DNA from: Candidatus Bacteroides intestinavium
Lineage (GTDB): Bacteria > Bacteroidota > Bacteroidia > Bacteroidales > Bacteroidaceae
NCBI GenBank assembly: GCA_019118325.1
Contig: DWZE01000076.1
Span: 1 to 38,305 of the forward strand
Reading direction: 5' to 3'
Length of the DNA: 38,305 nucleotides
Part shown: piece after piece, positions 8,701-17,939 of the stretch
Layout: every line of letters starts with the position of its first letter
Numbering within the stretch: position 1 is the first letter of the stretch
Made by a program: the position numbers and the translations under genes
The notes under the pieces: model-generated
What the model was told of the DNA's origin: nothing
What the model saw: the letters and a program-made list of their open reading frames with translations, nothing else
Database searches by the model: none

Positions 8701-9616
8701 CACGTCCTATGACGCTTCGTCCGTGCCCTTCGACCTCGTGGCCGACCTGCACGCCATCTGCCAGTTGGATAAATTCCAGTATGTGCCGCGCGAGAATGCA
8801 GGCAACGGCACTCTGCTGAAAGGTACCGTCAGCTACAGTATGGACAAGCAGAACTGGACGGAAGCCGGCGCGTTCGAGTGGCATCGCGATGCCGGTGTGA
8901 AGGTGTTCACCTTCAGCGGACAACCCACCGCACGCTATGTACGCCTGCATGTCACCGAGTCTGTGGGCAACTTCGGTTCGGGTCGTGAACTGTACATCTT
9001 CAAGGTGCCCGATACGGAGAGCTATCTGCCGGGCGACATCAACCATGACCGCCTGTTGGACGAGAATGACTTGACGTCCTACACCAACTACACCGGATTG
9101 CGTCAGGGGGATGCCGACTTCGAAGGCTACATCAGCAATGGCGACCTGAACCGTAATGGCTTGATTGATGCCTATGACATCTCCGTCGTGGCCACTGCCC
9201 TGGATGGCGGCATTGCGCCCCAGCGGCCCGATACCCTGCAGGGCGCCGTGACGTTGAGCACCGTCAAGAAGTCCTACCAGGCCGGAGAGACCATCGACAT
9301 CGTGGTGCGAGGCCAAGGCCTGAACGGAGTCAATGCCCTCAGCTTTGCCTTGCCATACGACGCCACCGCCTATGAGTTTGCCGGCATCGAGGCTGGTGCC
9401 GTGAGCGGGATGCGTAACCTGACCAACGACCGTCTGCACACCAGCGGCGTGAAGGCGCTCTATCCGACTTTCGTCAACATCGGCGACCGCGAAACGCTGA
9501 AGGGCGACGCCGTTCTCTTCACCATTCACCTGAAAGCGAAGAAGAACGTCCGTTTCGACCTGAAGGCACAGGACGGAATGTTGGTAAGCAAACAACTGGA
9601 GTATGTCGGGTTCTGA
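5744..9616 (+). CDS. Secreted GH31 glycosidase with FN3, F5/8C-like, dockerin and cohesin-like modules
   Basis: The predicted protein is about 1,290 aa. A signal peptide covers about residues 1-40; two in-frame ATGs, 5744 and 5750, are possible. The GH31 N-terminal domain is followed by the TIM barrel (about 276-585). The predicted nucleophile is the Asp in LKTDVAWVG (about 430) and the acid/base is the Asp in WSGDQTGGNW (about 482). Then come GH31 C-terminal beta domains, FN3 (about 870-950) and an F5/8 type C or CBM32-like domain (about 953-1090). Two dockerin-type calcium motifs, GDINHDRLLDENDL and GDLNRNGLIDAYDI, span about 1095-1156, before a cohesin-like beta domain at the extreme C terminus. 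Similar layouts occur in GH31 alpha-N-acetylgalactosaminidases acting on mucin-type O-glycans. That specificity is my inference; another alpha-glycoside is possible. The convergent neighbour is an esterase. Confidence 0.85.
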   Translation: MIMNRIIPFGKAWRVLPSALLLSASLVCGSVQAVSAETAENVTEATLDIRIVDILPLNSTTVEVIFSNQQRLTLDFYGNHIFRLFQDPMGGILRDPVAEPEAKILVDQPRRAVGPLKIGREANQLSVETDRVRVTFDKHSTLMSVTDLRTGRVVLEEAAPVAFDKKQVAVTLKEQPQEYFYGGGVQNGRFSHKGRAIAIENQNSWTDGGVASPNPFYWSTAGYGILWHTFAQGEYDFGRKQQGLVTLSHQTDYLDLFVLVNERPVDLLNDYYQLTGHPVLLPKFGFYEGHLNAYNRDYWKEDTTGILFEDGKRYKESQKDNGGIKESLNGEKQNYQFSARAVIDRYKAHDMPLGWLLPNDGYGAGYGQTGTLDGNIQNLRNLTDYAHENGVEIGLWTQSDLHPKEGVEPLLQRDIVKEVRDAGVRVLKTDVAWVGAGYSFGLNGITDVAQIMTYYGHNARPFIISLDGWAGTQRYAGIWSGDQTGGNWEYIRFHIPTYIGSGLSGNPNITSDMDGIFGGKNLVVNTRDFQWKTFTPMQLNMDGWGSNEKYPHALGEPATSINRWYLKLKSELMPYAYSIAREAVDGLPMMRALFLEYPNRYTWGKSTQYEYLYGPYFLVAPIYQSTKADDEGNDVRNGIYLPEGTWIDYFNGDVYEGGRIINNFDAPLWKLPVFVKSGAIIPLVNPNNNVHEIDRSLRIYELYPDDYSAFHEYDDDGTTEAYRTEEAFARTYIESQTDDKGRVTITIHPTEGSFDGMVREKATELRVNVTARPKKVTARIGGKKVKLVEVTSPEAFQQGENVCFYEEAPNLNRFATPGTPFAKVVITKNPQLRVKLAKSDITVAATEVFIEGYAFEPASRLTHTGELAAPTVTTSEEKNVTAYTMLHTWMPVENADYYEILFDSMTYSTIRDTELLFEDLQPETSYQFQLRAVNKDGHSDWTAFCFTTKSDPLQFAIRGITGTTSIRNQGGSLRRLFDFEEGELWHTSYDASSVPFDLVADLHAICQLDKFQYVPRENAGNGTLLKGTVSYSMDKQNWTEAGAFEWHRDAGVKVFTFSGQPTARYVRLHVTESVGNFGSGRELYIFKVPDTESYLPGDINHDRLLDENDLTSYTNYTGLRQGDADFEGYISNGDLNRNGLIDAYDISVVATALDGGIAPQRPDTLQGAVTLSTVKKSYQAGETIDIVVRGQGLNGVNALSFALPYDATAYEFAGIEAGAVSGMRNLTNDRLHTSGVKALYPTFVNIGDRETLKGDAVLFTIHLKAKKNVRFDLKAQDGMLVSKQLEYVGF

Positions 9617-9652
9617 CCGGTAACCGGGTAAAGCCGCTTTAAGAAAAAAGGG

Positions 9653-9796
9653 GTGTGTCAAAATATAAAATGGCACGCGGATGACACTGATTAAACAGAT
9701 TTTCGCAGATTTGTCTGACTGTAAATCAACGAAGTATAATCAATGGTCATCTGTCGCATCTGCGTCATCTGCGTGCCATTTTATATTTTGACACAC
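9653..9796. repeat. 144-bp inverted-repeat element, probable bidirectional terminator
   Basis: The ends 9653-9678 and 9771-9796 are perfect 26-nt inverted repeats. The pairing extends to 33 nt (9653-9685 with 9764-9796) with one mismatch. The centre repeats the words CATCTG and CGCAGATTT. A run of A precedes it (9641-9650) and a run of T follows it (9797-9810), so each strand would give a long hairpin followed by U residues. It lies between convergent genes, 36 bp after the GH31 stop and 22 bp after the esterase stop. A near-identical copy occupies 1-112. No clear target duplication is seen. Confidence 0.85.
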
Positions 9797-9818
9797 TCTC
9801 TTTTTTTCTTCTCTGTCT

Positions 9819-10931
9819 TCACCACCCCATCAGTACCTTCAGATAGGCAGTCAATTCATTCGCCGTCTTTTGTTGCTGGCGCATGGACGGATGCCAACCG
9901 GCTCCATAGCCCAGGGCGCCGGTCTGCGGAGAGAGGTCGAAACGGTAGACCTCCGTGTCGCCGGCCTGCCGGCGCTCCGCAGTGATTGTGTCCAACGCCC
10001 GCTTTACGTCTTTCAGGGCCCGGCCGGTCATCATCGGTCCGGTCAGCAACACGATTTTGGCTTGGGGATAAGTATCGCGCAGGTGGGCGATAAACCGGCG
10101 GTAAGCATCTTCCATCCGGTCAAAGTCATAGTTGCCTTCGCTCGTGTCGTTCGTGCCCAGGTTGAGGCAGACCACGTCGGGGGTATACAGGCTATGGTCC
10201 CACAACTCGCTCGGGTCGGTGAACATCACCTGTTCATACATGGCCGGCATGCAGTCCCGGCTGCCGGATGCGGGAGCGCCCCAATTGCGGTAGACGCCGA
10301 TGCCGGAGCGCGCGATGGCATGATGTTGCGCGTTCAGCGCGCGTGCCGTGCGGGCTGCGTAGGTATAGAAATGGTTCTCTGTCTCGTAGGTGAACGGGTC
10401 GTTCCTGTCATTCGACTCCACGCCATAGCCGCAGGTGATGGAGTTGCCGATAAACTCGATGCGCCGTTCGGGCAACGCCGGGGCTTGGGCCAGGGTGCAT
10501 CCTTCGTCCACGTAGAAGCCCTTGAACACCGGCTTCAGTTCATAGCCCTCCAGGATGTACATCACGCGGGCATGGTGTATCCCCTGAGGAAGTCCCTCGG
10601 CCAGTGTCTGGATGGAATCATTGGCTGAAAAACTGATGCGGTAGGGCCATTGGCCGTCTATCTCCACCATGAAGTCCCCGCTGCCCGGTTTGGCCTTCAT
10701 CCGAAGCGAGGTCCCCTCAAAGCGGGCGAAAATGCTGACGCCCGGGTAGGTGAACGTGACAGCGCCGGGAATGCGGTGGCTGATGCGCCCCATATACGCA
10801 ATGCGTGCGTCATCGGCAGGAATGAAAGTGGGGCCATCGGTCGGGGAAGCGGCCCAAGGTGCGGAACCGGCCGGCAATGCCATCAGCAGGCCGACAAAGG
10901 CTGCCAGTAAGAATCTGTATGGTTTCATCAT
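9819..10931 (-). CDS. Secreted SGNH esterase, CE2-like acetyl esterase
   Basis: The 370-aa protein has a signal peptide (MMKPYRFLLAAFVGLLMALP). An N-terminal beta-sandwich (about 35-155) contains the FTYPGVSIFARFEGTSL region. The C-terminal SGNH hydrolase domain carries block I GNSITCGYG (Ser about 164), the GTND block (about 259-262) and the GWHPS block with the catalytic His near the end (about 347). This two-domain order is that of carbohydrate esterase family 2, whose members remove acetyl groups from plant or host glycans. The start is set at the tandem ATGs 10931/10928; the longer frame to 11027 crosses the TAACTTTG promoter box. It is convergent with the GH31 enzyme. Joint action on a decorated glycan is plausible but not shown. 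Confidence 0.85.
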   Translation of the reverse strand: MMKPYRFLLAAFVGLLMALPAGSAPWAASPTDGPTFIPADDARIAYMGRISHRIPGAVTFTYPGVSIFARFEGTSLRMKAKPGSGDFMVEIDGQWPYRISFSANDSIQTLAEGLPQGIHHARVMYILEGYELKPVFKGFYVDEGCTLAQAPALPERRIEFIGNSITCGYGVESNDRNDPFTYETENHFYTYAARTARALNAQHHAIARSGIGVYRNWGAPASGSRDCMPAMYEQVMFTDPSELWDHSLYTPDVVCLNLGTNDTSEGNYDFDRMEDAYRRFIAHLRDTYPQAKIVLLTGPMMTGRALKDVKRALDTITAERRQAGDTEVYRFDLSPQTGALGYGAGWHPSMRQQQKTANELTAYLKVLMGW

Positions 10932-10945
10932 CGCTGTTTTGGGGA

Positions 10946-10953
10946 CAAAGTTA
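10946..10953 (-). promoter_or_regulatory. Esterase gene -7 box
   Basis: TAACTTTG on the minus strand fits TAnnTTTG and leaves about 15 nt before the start at 10931. No clear -33 TTG is present. Confidence 0.5.
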
Positions 10954-11008
10954 GCAAAGTTTGGCCATTCTGTGCATCCGGTTGGCCATAACTTTATAGG
11001 GAATAACA

Positions 11009-11039
11009 TTGCCGGTAATGAATGCATTGCTTATCTTTG
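11009..11039 (+). promoter_or_regulatory. Promoter upstream of repeat element B and the small lipoprotein
   Basis: TTG (11009-11011) and TATCTTTG (11032-11039) are 20 bp apart, an excellent match. The next plus-strand gene begins only at 11267, so the transcript would carry a leader of about 220 nt containing all of element B. Confidence 0.7.
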
Positions 11040-11059
11040 CAGGCATAAACCCTGTAAAG

Positions 11060-11245
11060 GCCCGTTGGCGGAATGAACCGGAGCACGGGAAGAAGGCCAA
11101 GGGCGGAGATATCTGCGGGCGCGGGCGGAGATATCCGCGGACAAGCACGGAGATATCTGCGGACACGGGCGGAGATATCCGCGCCCAAAGTCCGCGATGT
11201 GCCGCCGGCCCGAGGCTCGCAGGAAGGGAGGTTCCGCCGGCAGGT
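11060..11245. mobile_element. MITE-like element, copy B, in a 5' leader
   Basis: The left end (11060-11076) matches the 17-bp end of copy A with two differences. The right end (11229-11245) is decayed, matching at 11 of 17. Four palindromic cores begin at 11107, 11129, 11151 and 11173 (AGATATCT or AGATATCC), exactly 22 bp apart. The segment before the first core (AAGGCCAAGGGC-like) also resembles copy A. The orientation is as copy A. No target duplication is recognisable, so this appears to be an older insertion. Confidence 0.7.
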
Positions 11246-11266
11246 TATCACTAAACGTAGTACGAA

Positions 11267-11620
11267 ATGAAGAAATTACTCATGGCAGCCCTGTTGGGCG
11301 GAGCAGGCCTCTTGTGCCTGGGTTCGTGCGAGCCGAAGAGCCGCGTGGACGAACTGAAAGACTTTGTGGAGAAAGTGCAGAAAGAAGGCAGCAGCTACAC
11401 CGAGAAGCAATGGAAGGAAGCAAACGAGGAATTCGGCAAGCTGCTGGAGAAGCTGAATGAATATGAGGACATGACTCCCGAGGAAATCCAGGAAGTAGCC
11501 CGGTTGCAAGGTGAATATGCGGCCAAGGCTTTCAAGGAACAGGCCGGCAAGGCCATGGAGAAGGCCGGTGCGGCGCTCGATGGTTTCATGCAAGGGATTA
11601 CGGGGGACGAGGAAGAATGA
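11267..11620 (+). CDS. Small lipoprotein, DUF6565-like
   Basis: The 117-aa product has a lipoprotein signal with lipobox LGSC (Cys about 21). It continues as an almost entirely helical, charged chain: RVDELKDFVEKVQKEG, then YTEKQWKEANEEFGKLLEKL, then a hydrophobic/Ala-rich helix around AGKAMEKAGAALDGFM and an acidic tail. It is probably anchored in a membrane and faces the periplasm. The pattern fits the Bacteroidetes lipoproteins I know as DUF6565; the function is unknown. It is transcribed alone. Its only good promoter (11009-11039) lies on the far side of repeat element B, so the insertion may have lengthened or altered its leader. Confidence 0.75.
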   Translation: MKKLLMAALLGGAGLLCLGSCEPKSRVDELKDFVEKVQKEGSSYTEKQWKEANEEFGKLLEKLNEYEDMTPEEIQEVARLQGEYAAKAFKEQAGKAMEKAGAALDGFMQGITGDEEE

Positions 11621-11767
11621 GTTTGGGGGGGTCCTGCCAATCGTGTCATTTCATGCTTGTGGCTTGCTAACCTGTGTGATTTCTGCACAAAATGACCGTC
11701 CAAACCCTCTCTGACGAGGCAAAAAGGAGAAAAAACAGCATTTTTCGGCATTTTTTTCGCAGAATGT

Positions 11768-11798
11768 TTGGTGGGTTCGGAAATAATCCCTACCTTTG
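11768..11798 (+). promoter_or_regulatory. tRNA-Glu/rpsT promoter
   Basis: TTG (11768-11770) and TACCTTTG (11791-11798) are 20 bp apart. A short GAGCGGAAGCGCTC hairpin lies in the leader before the tRNA. Confidence 0.75.
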
Positions 11799-11853
11799 CA
11801 TCCGCAAAACCAAAACAGGAGGTTTGACCGAGCGGAAGCGCTCAATAGAGGCC

Positions 11854-11925
11854 GGCCCCTTCGTCTATCGGTTAGGACGCAAGATTTTCATTCTTGAAAG
11901 GGGGGTTCGATTCCCCCAGGGGCTA
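11854..11925 (+). tRNA. tRNA-Glu (anticodon TTC)
   Basis: A 72-nt cloverleaf is visible. The acceptor GGCCCCT pairs with AGGGGCT (the first pair is G-U). The D arm is GTCT...GGAC, the anticodon stem CAAGA/TCTTG encloses loop TTTTCAT giving TTC, and the T arm is GGGGG-TTCGATT-CCCCC. CCA is not encoded. It lies 40 bp before rpsT under the same promoter, with no terminator between, so the tRNA is probably cut from a shared transcript. Confidence 0.95.
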
Positions 11926-11965
11926 CAAAAAATAAAAGAATAAACGAATTAAAAGATTAGTCGAG

Positions 11966-12220
11966 ATGGCAAATCACAAATCATCACTGAAGAGAATCAG
12001 ACAAGAACAGAAGAGAAGACTTCACAACAGATATTATGCTAAGACTATGCGTAATGCTGTGCGCAAGCTTCGCGCCACTACGGACAAGGCCGCTGCTGTT
12101 GCCATGTATCCGGGTGTTGCCAAGTTGCTGGACAAGCTGGCCAAGACCAACGTTATCCACAAGAACAAGGCTAGCAACCTGAAGTCCAAGCTGTCGCTCT
12201 ACATCAATAAGCTGGCGTAA
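11966..12220 (+). CDS. rpsT: 30S ribosomal protein S20
   Basis: The 84-aa product is very basic and forms the long helical bundle that binds the 16S rRNA 5' domain. It starts [18 protein letters not shown] and keeps the family features [16 protein letters not shown], then the C-terminal [22 protein letters not shown]. The length is normal for the family. Cotranscription with the upstream tRNA-Glu is likely, from the promoter at 11768-11798 to the terminator at 12250-12283. Confidence 0.97.
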   Translation: MANHKSSLKRIRQEQKRRLHNRYYAKTMRNAVRKLRATTDKAAAVAMYPGVAKLLDKLAKTNVIHKNKASNLKSKLSLYINKLA

Positions 12221-12249
12221 GGATATTAGTAAATATTCAGATAGGTATA

Positions 12250-12283
12250 GGTTAGATTTTCTACGGAAAGTCTGACCTTTTTT
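12250..12283 (+). terminator. rpsT intrinsic terminator
   Basis: A 12-bp stem (12250-12261 with 12266-12277, two G-U pairs) has a 4-nt loop (TACG) and is followed by a T run. Confidence 0.85.
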
Positions 12284-12365
12284 GTGTTTGTCTCCAGGGA
12301 AATGCCGGGGCGTCTTTCTGAGCAAATTACTACCTGTTTTGCGCGGTTATCTCAAGGATTTTCAC

Positions 12366-12373
12366 TACTTTTG
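12366..12373 (+). promoter_or_regulatory. gyrB -7 box
   Basis: TACTTTTG fits TAnnTTTG and is 31 nt before the gyrB ATG. The nearest TTG (12339-12341) is 24 bp upstream, longer than the usual spacing. Confidence 0.55.
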
Positions 12374-12392
12374 CTCGGTTATTTGGAAATAG

Positions 12393-14378
<1,986 letters not shown>

Positions 14379-14403
14379 TGCATCCCCGCACAGTGGGAGG
14401 TGC

Positions 14404-14481
14404 GATAGTACTATCACAAGCCGTCGATAGTACTGTCAGCAGGTCACGATAGTGCTATCACCCGACATCGATAGTGCTATC
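14404..14481. repeat. Four GATAGTRCTATC palindromes at 22-bp period
   Basis: The 12-nt dyads start at 14404 (GATAGTACTATC), 14426 (GATAGTACTGTC), 14448 and 14470 (both GATAGTGCTATC). All three spacings are exactly 22 bp. The 10-bp spacers are not conserved. The array lies 25 bp after the gyrB stop and before the terminator hairpin at 14535, so it is probably transcribed. No terminal inverted repeats like those of the 966-1170 family are seen. Confidence 0.85.
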
Positions 14482-14534
14482 GTTTCGAGAACAGCATTTA
14501 GCGGAGTGTGTACATTTAGATTCTCCAAAAGTCA

Positions 14535-14609
14535 GGCGCGGATTGCACAGATTTCGCGGAAAGGATTTCAGCCTGTTCCGTGAAACCTGCGCAACCCGCG
14601 CCTTCTTTT
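14535..14609. terminator. Long hairpin between convergent gyrB and asd
   Basis: Two 25-nt arms (14535-14559 and 14578-14602) pair with a few mismatches around an 18-nt loop. TTCTTTTT follows on the plus strand. It probably ends gyrB transcripts and could affect asd transcripts too. Its GATTGCACAGATTT word resembles the core of the 9653-9796 repeat. Confidence 0.7.
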
Positions 14610-14637
14610 TAAAAAGTTTTCTCTAAGTCTTTTCCCT

Positions 14638-15648
14638 TTAGCGGATGTCGCCTTCCTTAATCAGGTACTCGGCAATCTGCACGGCATTCAGCGCCGCACC
14701 CTTCTTGATCTGGTCGCCCACAATCCAGAACGTCAAGCCGTTGTCGTTGGCCAGGTCCTTGCGGATGCGGCCTACGTAGACGGGGTCTTTGCCGGCCAGA
14801 AAGAGGGGCATGGGGTATTCCTTCTCGGCGGGATTGTCCATCAGCACCAGGCCCTCGCCCTTGGCAAAGGCTTCGCGGGCTTCTTCCACGGAGATGGGAC
14901 GCTCGGTCTCCACCCAGATGCTTTCCGAGTGGGAGCGCAGGGCGGGCACGCGGACGCAGGTGGCGCTGACGCGGACGTCGCTGTGCATAATCTTGCGCGT
15001 CTCGTTGTACATCTTCATCTCTTCCTTCGTATAGCCGTTGTCGGTGAAGACGTCAATCTGCGGGATGAGGTTGAAAGCCAGCTGGTAGGCGAACTTCTCC
15101 ACGGTGACGGGCTCGCCGGCCAGCACCTGGCGGTATTGCTCATAAAGTTCCTGCATGGCGGCGGCGCCGGCACCGCTGGCGGCCTGGTAGGTGGAGACGT
15201 GCACCACCTTGATGTGGCTCAGCTGCTCGATGGCTTTCAGGGCTACGACCATCTGGATGGTCGTGCAGTTGGGGTTGGCGATGATGCCGCGCGGACGAAT
15301 CTTTGCGTCGGCGGCGTTCACTTCGGGCACTACCAGGGGCACGTCGGCGTCCATACGGAAAGCGCTGGAGTTGTCAATCATCACGGCACCATACTTCGTG
15401 ATGGTCTCGGCAAACTCTTTGGACGTGCCTGCGCCGGCAGAGGTGAAAGCTATATCCACTCCCTTGAAATCATCGTTGTGTTGCAGGAGTTTTACTTCGA
15501 TTTCCTTGCCACGGAACGTGTATTTGGTCCCGGCACTGCGTTTGGAACCGAACAACACCAGTTCGTCCAACGGAAAATTCCTTTCATCGAGCACGCGCAG
15601 GAACTCTTGTCCCACGGCTCCGCTTGCTCCCACAATCGCTACTTTCAT
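14638..15648 (-). CDS. asd: Aspartate-semialdehyde dehydrogenase
   Basis: The 336-aa cytosolic enzyme reduces beta-aspartyl phosphate with NADPH to aspartate semialdehyde, the branch point to lysine/diaminopimelate, threonine and methionine. Visible features are the Rossmann [10 protein letters not shown] (residues 7-16), the catalytic Cys in ANPNCTTIQ (C128), and the substrate-binding/catalytic His in RSHSES (H240). The open frame continues upstream to 15777, but the extension passes the TAAATTTG promoter box and has no family similarity. The ATG at 15648 ([10 protein letters not shown]) gives the standard length. It is convergent with gyrB and divergent from the antiporter. Confidence 0.96.
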   Translation of the reverse strand: MKVAIVGASGAVGQEFLRVLDERNFPLDELVLFGSKRSAGTKYTFRGKEIEVKLLQHNDDFKGVDIAFTSAGAGTSKEFAETITKYGAVMIDNSSAFRMDADVPLVVPEVNAADAKIRPRGIIANPNCTTIQMVVALKAIEQLSHIKVVHVSTYQAASGAGAAAMQELYEQYRQVLAGEPVTVEKFAYQLAFNLIPQIDVFTDNGYTKEEMKMYNETRKIMHSDVRVSATCVRVPALRSHSESIWVETERPISVEEAREAFAKGEGLVLMDNPAEKEYPMPLFLAGKDPVYVGRIRKDLANDNGLTFWIVGDQIKKGAALNAVQIAEYLIKEGDIR

Positions 15649-15714
15649 TGTCTTTTTGCTTTTAGATGGTTGATAATACAGATATAATTGTATGTCTATG
15701 TCTCTTTTCGGGCG

Positions 15715-15722
15715 CAAATTTA
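15715..15722 (-). promoter_or_regulatory. asd -7 box
   Basis: TAAATTTG on the minus strand fits TAnnTTTG and gives a leader of about 60 nt. No convincing -33 TTG is seen. It lies in the divergent region shared with the antiporter gene. Confidence 0.5.
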
Positions 15723-15797
15723 CAATAAAATGCGCTATGGCGGCTTCTAAAGTGAAAAGTTTTTCGTTATTTTGCACACTGAAACCCTATAACCCGT

Positions 15798-17939
15798 ATG
15801 TCCATGGATTTGTTTCACTTCAGTCTGCAATTGCCCATCACCGATCCTACCTGGATATTTCTCCTGGTGTTGCTCATCATACTGTTCGCCCCCATTCTGC
15901 TGAACAAACTGCGCATTCCGCACATTATCGGCATGATTCTGGCGGGATTGGTCATCGGCGAGCATGGATTCAATATCCTGGCGAGAGACAGCAGTTTCGA
16001 GTTGTTTGGCAAGGTGGGTGTGTACTACATCATGTTCCTGGCAGGCCTGGAGATGAACATGTCCGACTTCAAGAAGAACCGGGGAAAGGCCGTCATGCTG
16101 GGGCTGCTGGCTTTCATCATCCCCATAGGCATCGGCATGGTGACCAACATGTGGCTGCTGGAATACAGCCTGCTGACGTCTATCCTGTTGGCCAGTATGT
16201 ATGCTTCGCACACGCTGGTGGCCTATCCCATCGTCATCCGGTATGGCATCTCGCGTCACCGCAGCGTCAGTATCGCTGTGGGCGGCACGGCAGTGACGGA
16301 TACACTGACCCTATTGGTGCTGGCCGTCATCAGCGGTTTGTTCAAGGGCGAAGGAGGCGGCTTCTTCTGGCTGTGGCTGGTAGTGAAGGTGGTGGTACTG
16401 GGGGCTCTCATCATGCAGCTGTTTCCGCGCATCGGGCGATGGTTCTTCCGCCGATATGACGACAACGTGATGCAGTTCATCTTCGTGCTGGCCATGGTGT
16501 TCCTGGGGGCGGGACTGATGGAGTTTATCGGTATGGAGGGTATCCTCGGCGCGTTTCTCGTGGGCCTGGTGCTGAACCGCCTCATCCCCCATGTGTCCCC
16601 CCTGATGAGCCACTTGGAATTTGTAGGCAATGCCTTGTTCATCCCTTATTTCCTGATAGGCGTGGGCATGCTGATAGATATCCACGTCATCTTCGGGGGC
16701 GGGGATGCCCTGAAGGTGGCCGGGGTGATGATTGTGGTGGCTTTGGCGGGCAAATGGATTGCCTCGTGGCTGACGCAGAAGATATACCGCATGTCGGTCC
16801 TGGAGCGTGAACTGATGTTCGGACTGAGTAATGCCCAGGCAGCGGCCACGTTGGCGGCAGTGCTGGTGGGTTACCAGCTTATCCAGCCCAATGGCGAACG
16901 CCTGCTGAATGAGGACGTGCTGAACGGCACGGTGCTGCTCATTCTGGTGACTTGTGTGGTCAGTTCATTCACAACCGAACGGGCGGCGCGGCGCATCGCC
17001 ATGGACGAGGCACACCCGGAGGAAGGAGACCGTTCGCGCATCCCGGAGAAAATCCTTATCCCCGTGGCCAATCCTGCCACCATTGAATACCTGATGAGCC
17101 TCTCGCTCCTCATCCGTGACCCGAAACAGAAAGACAACCTGGTGGCGCTGAACGTCATCAATGACCATACCGAATCCGACCGCCTGGAGCAGCAGGGCAA
17201 ACGCTACCTGGAGCGGGCGGCGAAGATAGCGGCTTCGGCGGGCCTGCAACTCCAATGTATCAGCCGCTACGACCTGAATATCGCGGCGGGCATCATACAT
17301 ACGGCCCGCGAATACGATGCCACCGATGTGGTCATCGGCCTGCACTATAAGGTGAACCTGATGGATTCCTACTTCGGCAAGCTGACCGAGAGCCTGCTGA
17401 AGGGCCTGCATCGCGAGGTGATGGTGGCCCGCTTCCTGATGCCGCTCAACACGCTGCGCCGCATCATCATTGCCGTGCCGCCCAAGGCGGAGTATGAAGC
17501 CGGTTTCCAGAAATGGGTAGAGCACTTCTGCCGCATGAGCGTCACGCTGAACTGTCGCGTGCATTTCTTCGCCAATGAACAGACCTCTCATCTCCTGCAA
17601 GCCCTGATACGCAAGAAGCATAGCGACACGATGGCCGAATTCTCGCGCCTGGACGACTGGGACGACCTGTTGCTGCTGACGGGACAGGTCAATTATGACC
17701 ATCTGCTGGTGGTCATCAGTGCGCGCCGTGGTTCCATCTCCTACGACAGTTCCTTCGAACGCCTGCCGGGGCAGTTGGGCAAATACTTCAGCAACAACAG
17801 CCTTATCGTGCTCTATCCCGACCAGATCGGTGAACCTCAGGAGGCTATCTCTTTTGCCAACCCGCAAGGCAACAACGAAAGCCAGCACTATGAGAAGGTG
17901 GGCCGCTGGTTCTACAAATGGTTCAAGAAAGATAATTAA
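15798..17939 (+). CDS. CPA2-type cation/proton antiporter with UspA-like C-terminal domain
   Basis: The 713-aa inner-membrane protein has about 12 hydrophobic segments in residues 10-390, with Na+/H+ exchanger features such as LRIPHIIGMILAGLVIGEHG near the N terminus and GMEGILGAFLVGLVLNRL in the middle. The remaining cytoplasmic part (about 410-700) has the shape of universal-stress-protein domains, including EKILIPVANPAT and LRRIIIAVPPKA starts. It probably exchanges K+ or Na+ for H+ for pH or ion homeostasis; the ion cannot be told from sequence. ATG 15798 and an in-frame ATG two codons later are both possible. Its stop overlaps the next start (TAATG), so it is probably cotranscribed and translationally coupled with tcdA. 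Confidence 0.9.
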   Translation: MSMDLFHFSLQLPITDPTWIFLLVLLIILFAPILLNKLRIPHIIGMILAGLVIGEHGFNILARDSSFELFGKVGVYYIMFLAGLEMNMSDFKKNRGKAVMLGLLAFIIPIGIGMVTNMWLLEYSLLTSILLASMYASHTLVAYPIVIRYGISRHRSVSIAVGGTAVTDTLTLLVLAVISGLFKGEGGGFFWLWLVVKVVVLGALIMQLFPRIGRWFFRRYDDNVMQFIFVLAMVFLGAGLMEFIGMEGILGAFLVGLVLNRLIPHVSPLMSHLEFVGNALFIPYFLIGVGMLIDIHVIFGGGDALKVAGVMIVVALAGKWIASWLTQKIYRMSVLERELMFGLSNAQAAATLAAVLVGYQLIQPNGERLLNEDVLNGTVLLILVTCVVSSFTTERAARRIAMDEAHPEEGDRSRIPEKILIPVANPATIEYLMSLSLLIRDPKQKDNLVALNVINDHTESDRLEQQGKRYLERAAKIAASAGLQLQCISRYDLNIAAGIIHTAREYDATDVVIGLHYKVNLMDSYFGKLTESLLKGLHREVMVARFLMPLNTLRRIIIAVPPKAEYEAGFQKWVEHFCRMSVTLNCRVHFFANEQTSHLLQALIRKKHSDTMAEFSRLDDWDDLLLLTGQVNYDHLLVVISARRGSISYDSSFERLPGQLGKYFSNNSLIVLYPDQIGEPQEAISFANPQGNNESQHYEKVGRWFYKWFKKDN

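Noticed and set aside
11073..11270. Open frames with repeated RRYLR/EISA words inside the repeat elements (also 816-1145)
   Set aside because: The 22-bp unit contains no stop codons in several frames on both strands, so open frames arise automatically. The three copies do not conserve one frame, and 22 is not a multiple of three.
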